From positions 1 through 16,661 of the forward strand of contig PXCX01000051.1 in NCBI GenBank assembly GCA_003565195.1: DNA of 16,661 nt, in the 5' to 3' direction. The notes beneath the pieces were generated by a model. That model did not search any database and was not told the origin of the DNA. It saw nothing but the letters and a program-made list of their open reading frames with translations. Positions 7,878 through 15,546 of the stretch are shown here, piece by piece. The position numbers and the translations under genes are program-made. Every line of letters begins with the position of its first letter. The stretch's first letter is position 1. This DNA comes from PVC group bacterium. Lineage in GTDB: Bacteria; Verrucomicrobiota; Kiritimatiellia; CAIKKV01; PXCX01.

Positions 7878-10010
7878 TTAGCGGGTATCCAGCAGAAGGA
7901 CAGGCGCGCCGGTCAAGTCAAGGGAACTTTCACTGTTGGAATTGGCCAGCGCACCATCCGTCAGGCGCACGACGCGTTGCCATGTCACCGGCGGGCGGTA
8001 GGTTTGTGGCGTCGGATGCGCATACAACAACCAGTGGCGGCGGTCATCCTCGGCGAAGATGAAGGCATGCACTCCGGACGGCGTGGACGGGCGCCGCACA
8101 AATACCGTTTCACCAAGATTATCGACAAACGTTTGCACAGCATGATAGGCCGGGCGGGGTCGCCAGACGGCGGGATCGGGGTCAATCAGTCCATAGCCGT
8201 GTGCGGCGAGCTGCCACCAGTAAACCCGGTCAACCATGCCGGAACAGAGGGTGATCAGAAGGTAGCGCAACAGGTAGCGGGCCGCCTGTTCTTCGCTGAC
8301 GTTGGTGTCAACTGTCTGGCCGGAATACAGATAGGGCGAGCAGACCGGGGAATGAATGCCGGTGCCCTGTAAGGGCCAGTTGACTTCCGAGACGATCAGT
8401 CGGTCGCCGCATTGCGGGGTAATGCGCGCGAGCGCCCGGAAAAGGATCGCTTTTTGGAGTGTGCTGAACCGGCCCTGAAAATTTTCGGGTGCGCCGCGCC
8501 GGTCGACATACAGGTGTTGCGACATCGCGTCGAAGCGTACGCCTTGCGGTCTTGCTCCAAGAAAGCCAATGGTTTGGTACGGTTCAAAATCAATTGTTGC
8601 CGGTCCGTACCATGACAAGTGCGGGTACCGCTTTGGCAGCTCGATACAGGCCTGCAACCAGTTGCTGTAGTCGCCAAAATCCCAAAACCCCCATTTGACT
8701 CGGTTGACGGCATGTCCGATCTCAACGCCATCGATCAGGGGCGCGACGTTATCGAGCAGTTTAACGGCAAAGTCATGCCACGCGGAGGGATTCAATACGG
8801 CGCGACGGTCCTGCACCAGCGCAAGGGTGACTGCATGCCCGGCATTGGCCAGCATCTGGATCGCTTCGAGACAATCGGCGGCGCCAGCTGGTCCTGCATG
8901 GTAGCAGGCGCGGATCAAGACCGGAATAGGGCCGAGGGCCTGCAAGTATTCGCTTTCACGTTGCCGGGTATTGGGGTGCATGCTAACCGCAACGCCAATC
9001 CGGTTTTTAAGTTTCACCGGCTGCTGCCAGGCCTCGCGTTGCAACTGCCGGTATGCATGGTAGAGCGGGCGGACTGCGGTAATGCAGGCGCCTGCGATGC
9101 GTAGTCCGTCTGACTTGGTACGCAAACGGCGGCGGTCGCGACTGTTCCATGCGCTGATGGCCTGGGCGCTGTATTCGTCCCAAATCCACAGGTTGCGCGG
9201 TGACGGGTAGACGGGTGTATCCGGTTCACGCCGGATACGCAGGGGATGCCGCAATCCGCGGGTCAGGGTATGCCAAGCGAACAGAATGCGGTAGAGATAC
9301 TCCCAGCGCCGGAAAGCATGCGGGCGGGCATGGTCAAAATACATTTCATGCAGGATACGGCGGAAATCCGACGGCAGGCACAGACGTGAAATATCTCGCG
9401 CGATACGCCGCAGGGTTAAACGTTGTCGGCGGGCGCGGTTGAGATCGACCAACAGCACATGTGCATGCGCAAGCGTGTTGCAAGACAGCAGCAGGTTCTG
9501 GTTGCCAAGATCGTAATGCAGCCAGCCGGCCTGATGCAGTTTGCGGACGGTATCCGCCACCGCCTGTAGCAGGGTGATGAGCGCCTGGGACGAAGGGTTT
9601 TCGCGATAGATACGGTTCAGGGCCTCGCGCATCGAAACGAGATCCGGCACGTAGGCAGTGATCAAATAACTTTCGCGCATCCAAGAGCCTTGCCTGCGTT
9701 CCAGCAGCGCTACCGGTGGCGGGGTGGGTACGCCGGCGGATTCAAGCGCGATGGCGGCTTCCCATGCACGCCGGGCCTTGCTGTTACGCAAGGCGAACCG
9801 GCGCAACAGCCCGGCCGGGGGCGGAAAACATTTTACCATCAAATCATGACCGGCCTGCTTGGTTGGAAGTTGGCAACGGATCAGACGGTTGCGACTCTCC
9901 TGCAAAACCGTTCCCTGCGGCAGCCACTGTTCCAGGCGGGCGAGTGTTTCAAGCCGCTCCGGCCGATGCCATGCCTGCGCCACTTCTCCTTCATACGGTC
10001 CGATTTTCAC
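7878..10010 (-). CDS. Fusion: lipopolysaccharide-kinase-like domain plus glycosidase-like TIM barrel
   Basis: A 710-residue two-domain protein. Residues 1 to about 250 are a protein-kinase-fold domain of the Kdo/WaaP/InaA type: Lys60 (MVKCF) for ATP, Glu84 (AWEAA), the catalytic loop HYDLGNQN at 165-172 with Asp167, and DLN at 189-191 in place of DFG. Such kinases phosphorylate LPS core sugars in the cytoplasm. After a basic linker (about 289-335), residues 336-640 resemble a clan A glycoside hydrolase (GH39- or GH5-like): SEVNWP at 541-546 fits the nucleophile strand and VYWWQL at 596-601 a later strand. The expected acid/base motif (E-x-G-N-E-P-N) appears as EIGHAVNR at 430-437, so the usual Glu is missing. 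A small beta domain may follow. There is no signal peptide. It starts at GTG with only a weak GGAAAG upstream; a TAG lies in frame 18 codons before. It is divergent from the GH2 operon. The barrel could be a non-hydrolytic sugar-binding module. Confidence 0.8.
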   Translation of the reverse strand: MKIGPYEGEVAQAWHRPERLETLARLEQWLPQGTVLQESRNRLIRCQLPTKQAGHDLMVKCFPPPAGLLRRFALRNSKARRAWEAAIALESAGVPTPPPVALLERRQGSWMRESYLITAYVPDLVSMREALNRIYRENPSSQALITLLQAVADTVRKLHQAGWLHYDLGNQNLLLSCNTLAHAHVLLVDLNRARRQRLTLRRIARDISRLCLPSDFRRILHEMYFDHARPHAFRRWEYLYRILFAWHTLTRGLRHPLRIRREPDTPVYPSPRNLWIWDEYSAQAISAWNSRDRRRLRTKSDGLRIAGACITAVRPLYHAYRQLQREAWQQPVKLKNRIGVAVSMHPNTRQRESEYLQALGPIPVLIRACYHAGPAGAADCLEAIQMLANAGHAVTLALVQDRRAVLNPSAWHDFAVKLLDNVAPLIDGVEIGHAVNRVKWGFWDFGDYSNWLQACIELPKRYPHLSWYGPATIDFEPYQTIGFLGARPQGVRFDAMSQHLYVDRRGAPENFQGRFSTLQKAILFRALARITPQCGDRLIVSEVNWPLQGTGIHSPVCSPYLYSGQTVDTNVSEEQAARYLLRYLLITLCSGMVDRVYWWQLAAHGYGLIDPDPAVWRPRPAYHAVQTFVDNLGETVFVRRPSTPSGVHAFIFAEDDRRHWLLYAHPTPQTYRPPVTWQRVVRLTDGALANSNSESSLDLTGAPVLLLDTR

Positions 10011-10055
10011 AAGGCAAAGCTTTCCGGGATAAGCGGTTGGATATCGAAGAAAAGG

Positions 10056-10160
10056 GTGCCAAATCTAAGCGGCAATGTCAAGGAGCGTGTCGGTTGTCGC
10101 GTGTCGGGGCGCCGCTGCGCGTTTGCAGCCGTTCTTGACATCGCCAATCCGATTTGGCAC
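10056..10160. promoter_or_regulatory. Twin-arm inverted repeat in the divergent control region
   Basis: Arms at 10056-10082 and 10134-10160 are 27-bp imperfect reverse complements with 22 of 27 positions alike. Read outward, each arm is CTTGACAT, one variable base, GCC, five mostly different bases, then GATTTGGCAC. Similarity continues a few bases further as yCTnTT. Each TTGACA matches a -35 box exactly and faces one of the two divergent genes, leaving leaders of about 36 bases (fusion gene) and about 135 bases (GH2 gene). No standard TATAAT stands at the right distance in either arm, so an unusual sigma factor or an operator pair is possible. The arms are too far apart (51-bp loop) for a simple terminator. 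Confidence 0.5.
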
Positions 10161-10188
10161 TCTCTTTCAGGTGCGAGCGCATCTTCAG

Positions 10189-10206
10189 ACCGGTTTTAAA
10201 ACGGGT
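10189..10206. promoter_or_regulatory. Near-perfect 18-bp palindrome upstream of the GH2 gene
   Basis: ACCGGTTTTAAAACGGGT is self-complementary in 16 of 18 positions, with a perfect GTTTTAAAAC core. It lies 100 bp before the GH2 start and downstream of the TTGACA arm, where a repressor such as a LacI- or TetR-type regulator could bind. No such regulator is in the window. Confidence 0.35.
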
Positions 10207-10305
10207 TTAGCGGTTGTCCAGCGTGCCGCCTCACGGAGACATGAAATCACGGGTAGCCGTAGACATACGGACAAAATCCGCGCACCGAGCAAGAGGCAGT
10301 ATGAC

Positions 10306-12507
10306 ATGTCCAATCCCGTAATCGAAACCTTATCCCCGAGGCGCCGGCTGGATCTTTCGGACGCGTGGATCTTCCGGCGGGCACGTGTCCGGCGACGGTG
10401 GCTGTGTGGTACGGATGTGTCAGGGGGTGAAACGGTATCGCTACCACATTGCTGGAACCGTACGGATACATTTCAAACGGGTGTCATCTATTACCGCGGT
10501 TATGGCGCATACCGCAGAACGTTTGTTTGCCCCGAACAAATGCGTAACGGCCAGACCTGGCTGTGTTCAGAAGGTTTTTTCGGCATCAGCGAATTCTGGG
10601 TGAATGGACACCGGATCGGGCGCGCGAGCGGGCAGTACCTTGGTGTCCGACTGCCGGTTGGTCGCTACTTGCGGCCCGGCACGGAAAACCATATCGGTTG
10701 TCGGCTGACGAATCGTTGCGGGCGGCGTGAATTACCGGGGATCCGTGATCCGGACTTCCTGTTGTATGGAGGTCTGGCCGGCAGGGTTTGGCTGGAACGA
10801 ACCGAAGACTGTCATTTGGATGACCGTGATCTCCATATTGTTGCGGTTGGCGGCACGAGTCCGCGCGTCGAGGCACGGGCCAAGATCGTTAATTCCGGCC
10901 CAACCAACAAGACGGTCTCGGTGCTTTGGACTCTCGCCACAACCGATGGCAGCGTGCTTGCCGCGCAAAAGAGTCGTCCACAGGTTGTTTCGGCAGGATT
11001 CGATGTGACCGTAGACAGTAAGTTTTCCGCTGAAGCTGTACATCCCTGGTCCGTGACAACCCCGCATCTGTATCAAATGCAGGCGACACTCCTGCTTGAT
11101 GACCAGCCTGCGGATTGCGCCACGCGCAAAATCGGTTTCCGCACCGCGGAATTCCGACCGCGCGAAGGTTTTTTCCTAAACGGTGAACGGTTGCCGTTAA
11201 TCGGGTGCAACCGTCATGAAAGCATGCCGGGATGCGGGAATGCGCTGTCTGTCGAGCAGCACAGGACCGATGCCGCCGCCATTCGTGAAATCGGCATGAA
11301 CTTTGTGCGTCTTTCGCATTATCCTCAAAGCCCTGCATTTTTGGACGCCTGCGACGAATTGGGTATTCTGGTTTATGCCGAACTGGCAAGCTGGAAGAGT
11401 GTGCGTGGCGGATCATGGTTGCAAAAAGCGTTGCGACAGTTTGACGGCATGATCCGGCGCGATCGTCATCATCCATCCGTAATTCTGTGGGGCATGGGAA
11501 ATGAAGGCCGACACCGCGGGGCATTCATCAAGCTGCGTTCACTCGCAAAAAAACTTGATGCAACCCGGCCGGTTATCTACGCGGAAAACCACTTGTATCG
11601 CGCCCGCCGTAAAAAAACGGTCGGCCTGCCGGATGTATGGGGCTGTAATTATGAGCTGAACTCCTTGGAAGAAGGACGCGATGCATCCCGATTAAGTTGT
11701 GTTGTGGTCAGTGAATGTTCCAATGCGCCCCATGCGCGGCGTGGCGATCTTGAGGCCGAACGGCAGCAAATTGACCAGTTAGCGGCAGATCTGACGCGTA
11801 TCGAACCCGTCCCGTTTACGGCGGGCTTCGCGATCTGGTGCCTTAGCGATTACGCGACGCTGCGCAAAGCGCGTTATCTGCGCCATTGCGGCGTAGTCGA
11901 TGCTTGGCGCGAACCGAAACTTACCGCATTCTGGCTGCGAGCGCGTTACAGTCGTGAACCATTCATCAAACTTGCCGCAGACTGGCAACCCGAGAGTGGC
12001 GCCATCGGGGACCCGCGGCGAGTTGATCTTTTTATGAATGTCGGGGAAACTGAAATCCGGATCAACAACCGACCCATTCAGATTGTTTATGGCCGTGGAC
12101 ACCATGTTCTCCAGCTTCCGTTTGAACCCGGACGGTTGGAGGCGACTGGATTGAATGCGGGAAATACGGGGGATACCATCGAATCTTTCGGTCCGGCAAC
12201 CCGGCTGAAATTGAGCGCTTTGGATGGTGTCCCCGCCGTACTGCGTCTCGAGGTGCTCGACAGCGCCGGACGGCTTGTTCGCAACTGGCATGGCGATGCC
12301 GACTTACGGGTGCGCGGCGGCGCCCGCGCGTTTCCATACAGCACGGGAAAGATACTTGTGGCTGCCGGCACCGCCCGTATACCGGTCTTTGTTGAAGCCA
12401 CTTCTTGCGCAAGCGAATGGCAGGTATCGGCCGGCGGCCTGGCCCCGGCAACACTGTCGGTTTCTGATCCGGAAGAAACCTCGGCATACGCAAGTGCAGA
12501 ACATTGA
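10306..12507 (+). CDS. Glycoside hydrolase family 2 protein (beta-galactosidase/glucuronidase-like)
   Basis: A retaining beta-glycosidase of family GH2, 733 residues from the ATG at 10306, which has GAGG 9 bases upstream. Domain order fits the family: a jelly-roll sugar-binding domain (about 15-185, with LPHCWN, YYRGYGAYRRTF and FWVNGHRIG), an immunoglobulin-like domain (about 190-285), the TIM barrel (about 287-590) and C-terminal beta domains (about 570-733). Barrel landmarks are NRHE at 302-305, FVRLSHYP near 333-340, the acid/base Glu400 in GMGNE and the nucleophile Glu470 in VVSE. Both catalytic residues are present, so it should be active. There is no N-terminal signal peptide, so a cytoplasmic location is likely. 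The frame stays open upstream to an ATG at 10075, but that extension crosses the control region and looks non-coding. It is the first gene of the plus-strand operon. Sugar specificity cannot be judged from sequence alone. Confidence 0.9.
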   Translation: MSNPVIETLSPRRRLDLSDAWIFRRARVRRRWLCGTDVSGGETVSLPHCWNRTDTFQTGVIYYRGYGAYRRTFVCPEQMRNGQTWLCSEGFFGISEFWVNGHRIGRASGQYLGVRLPVGRYLRPGTENHIGCRLTNRCGRRELPGIRDPDFLLYGGLAGRVWLERTEDCHLDDRDLHIVAVGGTSPRVEARAKIVNSGPTNKTVSVLWTLATTDGSVLAAQKSRPQVVSAGFDVTVDSKFSAEAVHPWSVTTPHLYQMQATLLLDDQPADCATRKIGFRTAEFRPREGFFLNGERLPLIGCNRHESMPGCGNALSVEQHRTDAAAIREIGMNFVRLSHYPQSPAFLDACDELGILVYAELASWKSVRGGSWLQKALRQFDGMIRRDRHHPSVILWGMGNEGRHRGAFIKLRSLAKKLDATRPVIYAENHLYRARRKKTVGLPDVWGCNYELNSLEEGRDASRLSCVVVSECSNAPHARRGDLEAERQQIDQLAADLTRIEPVPFTAGFAIWCLSDYATLRKARYLRHCGVVDAWREPKLTAFWLRARYSREPFIKLAADWQPESGAIGDPRRVDLFMNVGETEIRINNRPIQIVYGRGHHVLQLPFEPGRLEATGLNAGNTGDTIESFGPATRLKLSALDGVPAVLRLEVLDSAGRLVRNWHGDADLRVRGGARAFPYSTGKILVAAGTARIPVFVEATSCASEWQVSAGGLAPATLSVSDPEETSAYASAEH

Positions 12508-12522
12508 GGATGCTCTATTATT

Positions 12523-13416
12523 ATGAAACCCGGCACAATCTATCCGCATGGTTCTTATCACAAAGCGCTTGAAATCTTTTTTCGGCTTGCCGCAAGCGGG
12601 CTGATTTCGCCAAACAGGTTCAGAGCCGCGTTACCCGCGGAAAAAAACCGCAGCCCCTCGCCGGAGTTTCCTTCGCTTGAAATAGTCAGTCATTGCTGGC
12701 AATATTCCCGGATGCTGAATTACCAGCTCAGTTCACTAGTCAATTACCCGCCTTCAAAACTTTTGGCACGTATCACTATCTTTTATTCGGAAACCGATAC
12801 TGACACACTTGAACTTTTGCAACATATTGCGGAACATCAGGTTCCCAACATAACCTGGAACTGGCAGCCGTTGCCGGAAACACAATTATTCCGGCGCAGT
12901 ATCGGCCGCAACCGGGCAGCCTTATCCACGCAGGCCGATTGGATATGGATGACGGATTGCGATATTGTCTTCCATCAAGGCTGCCTGGATTCGCTGGCCG
13001 AGGTATTACGCGCCAAAACCGATTCGCTGGTTTTCCCCAAAGAGGTGCAAATCACCGAATTACTGCCGGATTCAGATCCAATGCTGCGCAAAGGCCGTGA
13101 ATTGCAAATGCTGGAAATCGATACCAGTCAATTTCACCCGCAAAACCGTGATCGTGCGAAGGGTCCTTTTCAGATTATTCATGGAGACGTCGCCCGCGCC
13201 ATCGGATATTGTGACCGAATCGGCCTATACCAGACTCCGGCTGAACATTGGTGTAAATGCTATGAAGACCGGGCATTCCGCTGGCTGGTTGGAACCCAGG
13301 GAACACCGGTTGAGATAGTCAATGCCTGCCAGATCCGGCATATTCAAAAAGGACGCTACCGGCAGGGTTCGTTATTGTCGCGGTTACGCGGCAGGCTCCG
13401 CCGTCTGCAGGGGTAG
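12523..13416 (+). CDS. Glycosyltransferase, GT2-like (GT-A fold)
   Basis: A 297-residue protein with the marks of a nucleotide-sugar-dependent glycosyltransferase of the GT-A fold. SLEIVSHCWQYSRMLNYQL (51-69) is the first strand and helix. SIGRNRAAL (126-134) and ADWIWMTDCDIVF (138-150) follow; the latter carries the DxD-type metal and nucleotide site, Asp145-Cys-Asp147. Later come a GDVARAIGYCDRI segment (221-233) and CYEDRAFRWLV (246-256), whose Glu-Asp pair fits the catalytic base position, then RHIQKGRY (272-279). The last residues are strongly basic (RLRGRLRRLQG) and could help membrane binding. It starts 15 bp after the GH2 stop; the GAGGA at the GH2 stop is 12 bases away, which is long. 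The next gene begins 3 bp after its stop. Donor and acceptor are unknown. Confidence 0.85.
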   Translation: MKPGTIYPHGSYHKALEIFFRLAASGLISPNRFRAALPAEKNRSPSPEFPSLEIVSHCWQYSRMLNYQLSSLVNYPPSKLLARITIFYSETDTDTLELLQHIAEHQVPNITWNWQPLPETQLFRRSIGRNRAALSTQADWIWMTDCDIVFHQGCLDSLAEVLRAKTDSLVFPKEVQITELLPDSDPMLRKGRELQMLEIDTSQFHPQNRDRAKGPFQIIHGDVARAIGYCDRIGLYQTPAEHWCKCYEDRAFRWLVGTQGTPVEIVNACQIRHIQKGRYRQGSLLSRLRGRLRRLQG

Positions 13417-13419
13417 ACA

Positions 13420-14451
13420 GTGAAGACAGCACAAACATATTTTCTTGTCAACGATACGAGGTACGACAATCATTTCGGCGGCTTGACAGTGATCAAAAAC
13501 CTCCATGCTGGAATGACTTTCCGCGGGGCGCACTGTACCGGATCACTGCCCGTCAGTTCATCCTCACGCCACCTTAAGCATCACCGCCGGGCACTCCGGG
13601 CGGCTCAGCGTGTTATTATCAACGGTGAGGGGTCACTGCATCATAACAGCCGCAATACCCGGCGACTGCTGAAGATTTGCAGAATGCTGGCTGCGACCCA
13701 TCCGATGATCCTGGTAAATACAGTTTGGCAGGATAACGACCCGGCGCCATGGCTGCCGTTGCTACGCAACTTTCTTGCCGTCTATGCTCGCGACCGACGC
13801 AGTCAGTCACAGTTTCACGACATTGGGATTGATGCAGAATACGCTCCGGACTTGACCTTTTACGCTTATCCTTCGTTCCCCACTCAGCCACGCTCAGGTT
13901 ATTTATGCACTGACTCCGTCGTATCAACTTGGACCGAGGCGGCGTTGAAAGCCTGTCAGCAGGATGAACAACTCGATTTCATGACGCTCTTTACAAGGTC
14001 ATTACGCTATCGGCGCGGCTCGAAGGACTGGCATAAAGCGCTCAAGTACCGGTTCTATCCCATTCTCCATCAACGCTTAGGCGTTCGCGTACCACCGCGT
14101 TACCGCTCGCTGCCATACGCCGTGAATGATATCGGCAAGCTCCTGCAAAAGCTGGCTGCCTGCCAGGCCGTATGTGCCGCGCGCTATCATTCGCTATGTT
14201 TCGCCTTGCAACAGAATTCGCCGTTTGCGGCGGTTACATCGAACTCGCACAAAAGTATATCGTTGCTTGAGGAGATCGGCATACCGCCTGACCGGTTTAC
14301 GATAAAAACTGAGGATATGCATGCGTTGAAAACAAAACTGAAGCAAGCCGAACAGAATTACGCCGGTATTGAGTCCCGGATTGAACATTTTAAGCATACG
14401 GCAAAAACAAAAATCAACAGCATGTTTGATCATGTGGCAGGCGCCCGATGA
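13420..14451 (+). CDS. Polysaccharide pyruvyl transferase family protein
   Basis: A 343-residue member of the family that includes enzymes moving pyruvate from phosphoenolpyruvate onto surface-glycan sugars as ketals (CsaB- and WcaK-like). Visible landmarks are INGEGSLHH (67-75), the conserved glycine-rich turn after the first strands, ILVNTVWQD (97-105), YARDRRSQ (122-129), and the C-terminal CAARYHSLCFALQQNSPF block (252-269) with Arg255 and His257, then TSNSHKSISLLEEIG (273-287). The chosen start is GTG at 13420, with AGGGG (13409-13413) 6 bases upstream. It lies 3 bp after the GT2-like gene and overlaps the next gene by 4 bp (ATGA), so translation is probably coupled. The N-terminus lacks a signal peptide, as expected for a cytoplasmic enzyme. 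Some family members have other activities, so the reaction is not certain. Confidence 0.82.
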   Translation: MKTAQTYFLVNDTRYDNHFGGLTVIKNLHAGMTFRGAHCTGSLPVSSSSRHLKHHRRALRAAQRVIINGEGSLHHNSRNTRRLLKICRMLAATHPMILVNTVWQDNDPAPWLPLLRNFLAVYARDRRSQSQFHDIGIDAEYAPDLTFYAYPSFPTQPRSGYLCTDSVVSTWTEAALKACQQDEQLDFMTLFTRSLRYRRGSKDWHKALKYRFYPILHQRLGVRVPPRYRSLPYAVNDIGKLLQKLAACQAVCAARYHSLCFALQQNSPFAAVTSNSHKSISLLEEIGIPPDRFTIKTEDMHALKTKLKQAEQNYAGIESRIEHFKHTAKTKINSMFDHVAGAR

Positions 14452-15533
14452 ATGACTTTTTCTTTATTTCTTCGCCGTTGCATCTTTTGATGGCCGCTAA
14501 CATAGCGATTCAGCATCCTAAACATCAGCAAACGGCTATCATTATCTCAAAGAACCGGCAGTCCGGCGCCCGGTTGCGGGTGACGCTGGAGCGCGGCCCG
14601 GCTCTCTTCTCCAATGTTGTGGATCTTTCAGCGGCCTGCTTGCTGCGGCGGAGCCGATCGCAAATGTCGCGGTTTCAGCATTTGCGGAAAATTTTTTGTG
14701 AACCCATGGAAGCACGGCTTTTCACGGGCAACGACAGGCGCATGGAATTCCAGTACGCGATGCATTTGGTGAGCGCCAAAAACCCGCGGACTAAGGGGAT
14801 TTATCTGGATGAAGGCGCCGTGACATACATTGGGCACAAATCCATGCACCGGTTGCAGCACCGTTGGATTGACCCGTTTTTCAAGAAATTGTTTTACGGA
14901 CGCTGTTATAAACCGGCCGTTACTACCGGATCTTCGGCCTGGATCAGCAGGATCTATGCGGCTTTTCCGGATGCCGTGCATCCGCTGCTGAAACAAAAAG
15001 AAATTGTGGCGATCGATCCGGCGCCTTTCCGAACAGAAACCTTCAAGAAACTGGCGTTGTCGATGCTGAAGGACAACCGTGAAATCGAAGAAACGCTGCG
15101 CGGAATAAAGATGGTATTGACGTTACCGCATGAAGCAAGCTATCTTAAGGATCTACGGCGTTATCGAAAGATGGCGAAACAACTGGGCCGCTACATGAAC
15201 CCATCACAAATCGCCGTCAAACCACATCCCCGAATAACTAACAAAATGGTGCTGCACGAATTATTTCCCGGCATGTCCCTGCTGGAACATCGTATTGGAA
15301 TGGAAGCTTTACTGCCTTTGCTTGATGCGGATTGCATCGTGGCAGGCGATATTTCCTCTACTTTATTAACCGCGCGCTGGTTGCGCCCGGAGTTGAACGT
15401 GGTTGCGATCACACATAAAAAAGCCTTATCTGCCGAGATGATGCACCTTTATCAAGACGTGTTGAATATCCCGGTCCTGGCCCCCGATGAAGTCAAGACG
15501 TTTTTTGACCAAATCCACAACCGTTTTTTTTAG
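14448..15533 (+). CDS. Sialyltransferase/polysialyltransferase-like glycosyltransferase (GT-B type)
   Basis: A 361-residue protein opening with FFISSPLHLLMAANIA (4-19), the start typical of the bacterial GT52/alpha-2,8-polysialyltransferase-like group. It also has the two short motifs shared by bacterial sialyltransferases: D/E-D/E-G, here DEG at 121-123, and HP, here KPHP at 258-261. A GDISST segment at 300-305 matches the late serine motif. These enzymes use CMP-activated nonulosonic acids such as sialic acid in the cytoplasm. No neu, leg or pse synthesis gene is in the window, so the donor is uncertain and may not be sialic acid. It starts inside the stop of the previous gene (ATGA, 4-bp overlap). 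Its last codons run through eight Ts (15524-15531) into TAG, and the next gene starts 13 bp later. Confidence 0.72.
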   Translation: MNDFFFISSPLHLLMAANIAIQHPKHQQTAIIISKNRQSGARLRVTLERGPALFSNVVDLSAACLLRRSRSQMSRFQHLRKIFCEPMEARLFTGNDRRMEFQYAMHLVSAKNPRTKGIYLDEGAVTYIGHKSMHRLQHRWIDPFFKKLFYGRCYKPAVTTGSSAWISRIYAAFPDAVHPLLKQKEIVAIDPAPFRTETFKKLALSMLKDNREIEETLRGIKMVLTLPHEASYLKDLRRYRKMAKQLGRYMNPSQIAVKPHPRITNKMVLHELFPGMSLLEHRIGMEALLPLLDADCIVAGDISSTLLTARWLRPELNVVAITHKKALSAEMMHLYQDVLNIPVLAPDEVKTFFDQIHNRFF

Positions 15534-15536
15534 CGC

Positions 15537-15540
15537 GGAG
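15537..15540 (+). promoter_or_regulatory. Ribosome binding site for the ParB-like gene
   Basis: GGAG, 6 bases before the ATG at 15547. It decides this start over the longer open frame beginning at 15487, which overlaps the preceding gene. Confidence 0.6.
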
Positions 15541-15546
15541 CTATAC

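Noticed and set aside
7805..7884. 9-bp inverted repeat CCGCTAACA / TGTTAGCGG after the fusion gene
   Set aside because: A 62-base loop, no T run, and one arm overlaps the stop codon; probably chance, not a terminator.
10152..10170. Resemblance to a sigma-54 promoter (TTTGGCAC, then TTTCA)
   Set aside because: The -24 GG is present, but the -12 GC is not at the required distance in either arm.
10075..10305. In-frame N-terminal extension of GH2 from ATG 10075
   Set aside because: The ATG lies inside the left arm of the inverted repeat, the extension has no domain character, and the ATG at 10306 has its own ribosome site.
10889..11524. Minus-strand 211-codon open frame inside GH2
   Set aside because: Shadow of the GH2 barrel region; no ribosome site or recognisable domain.
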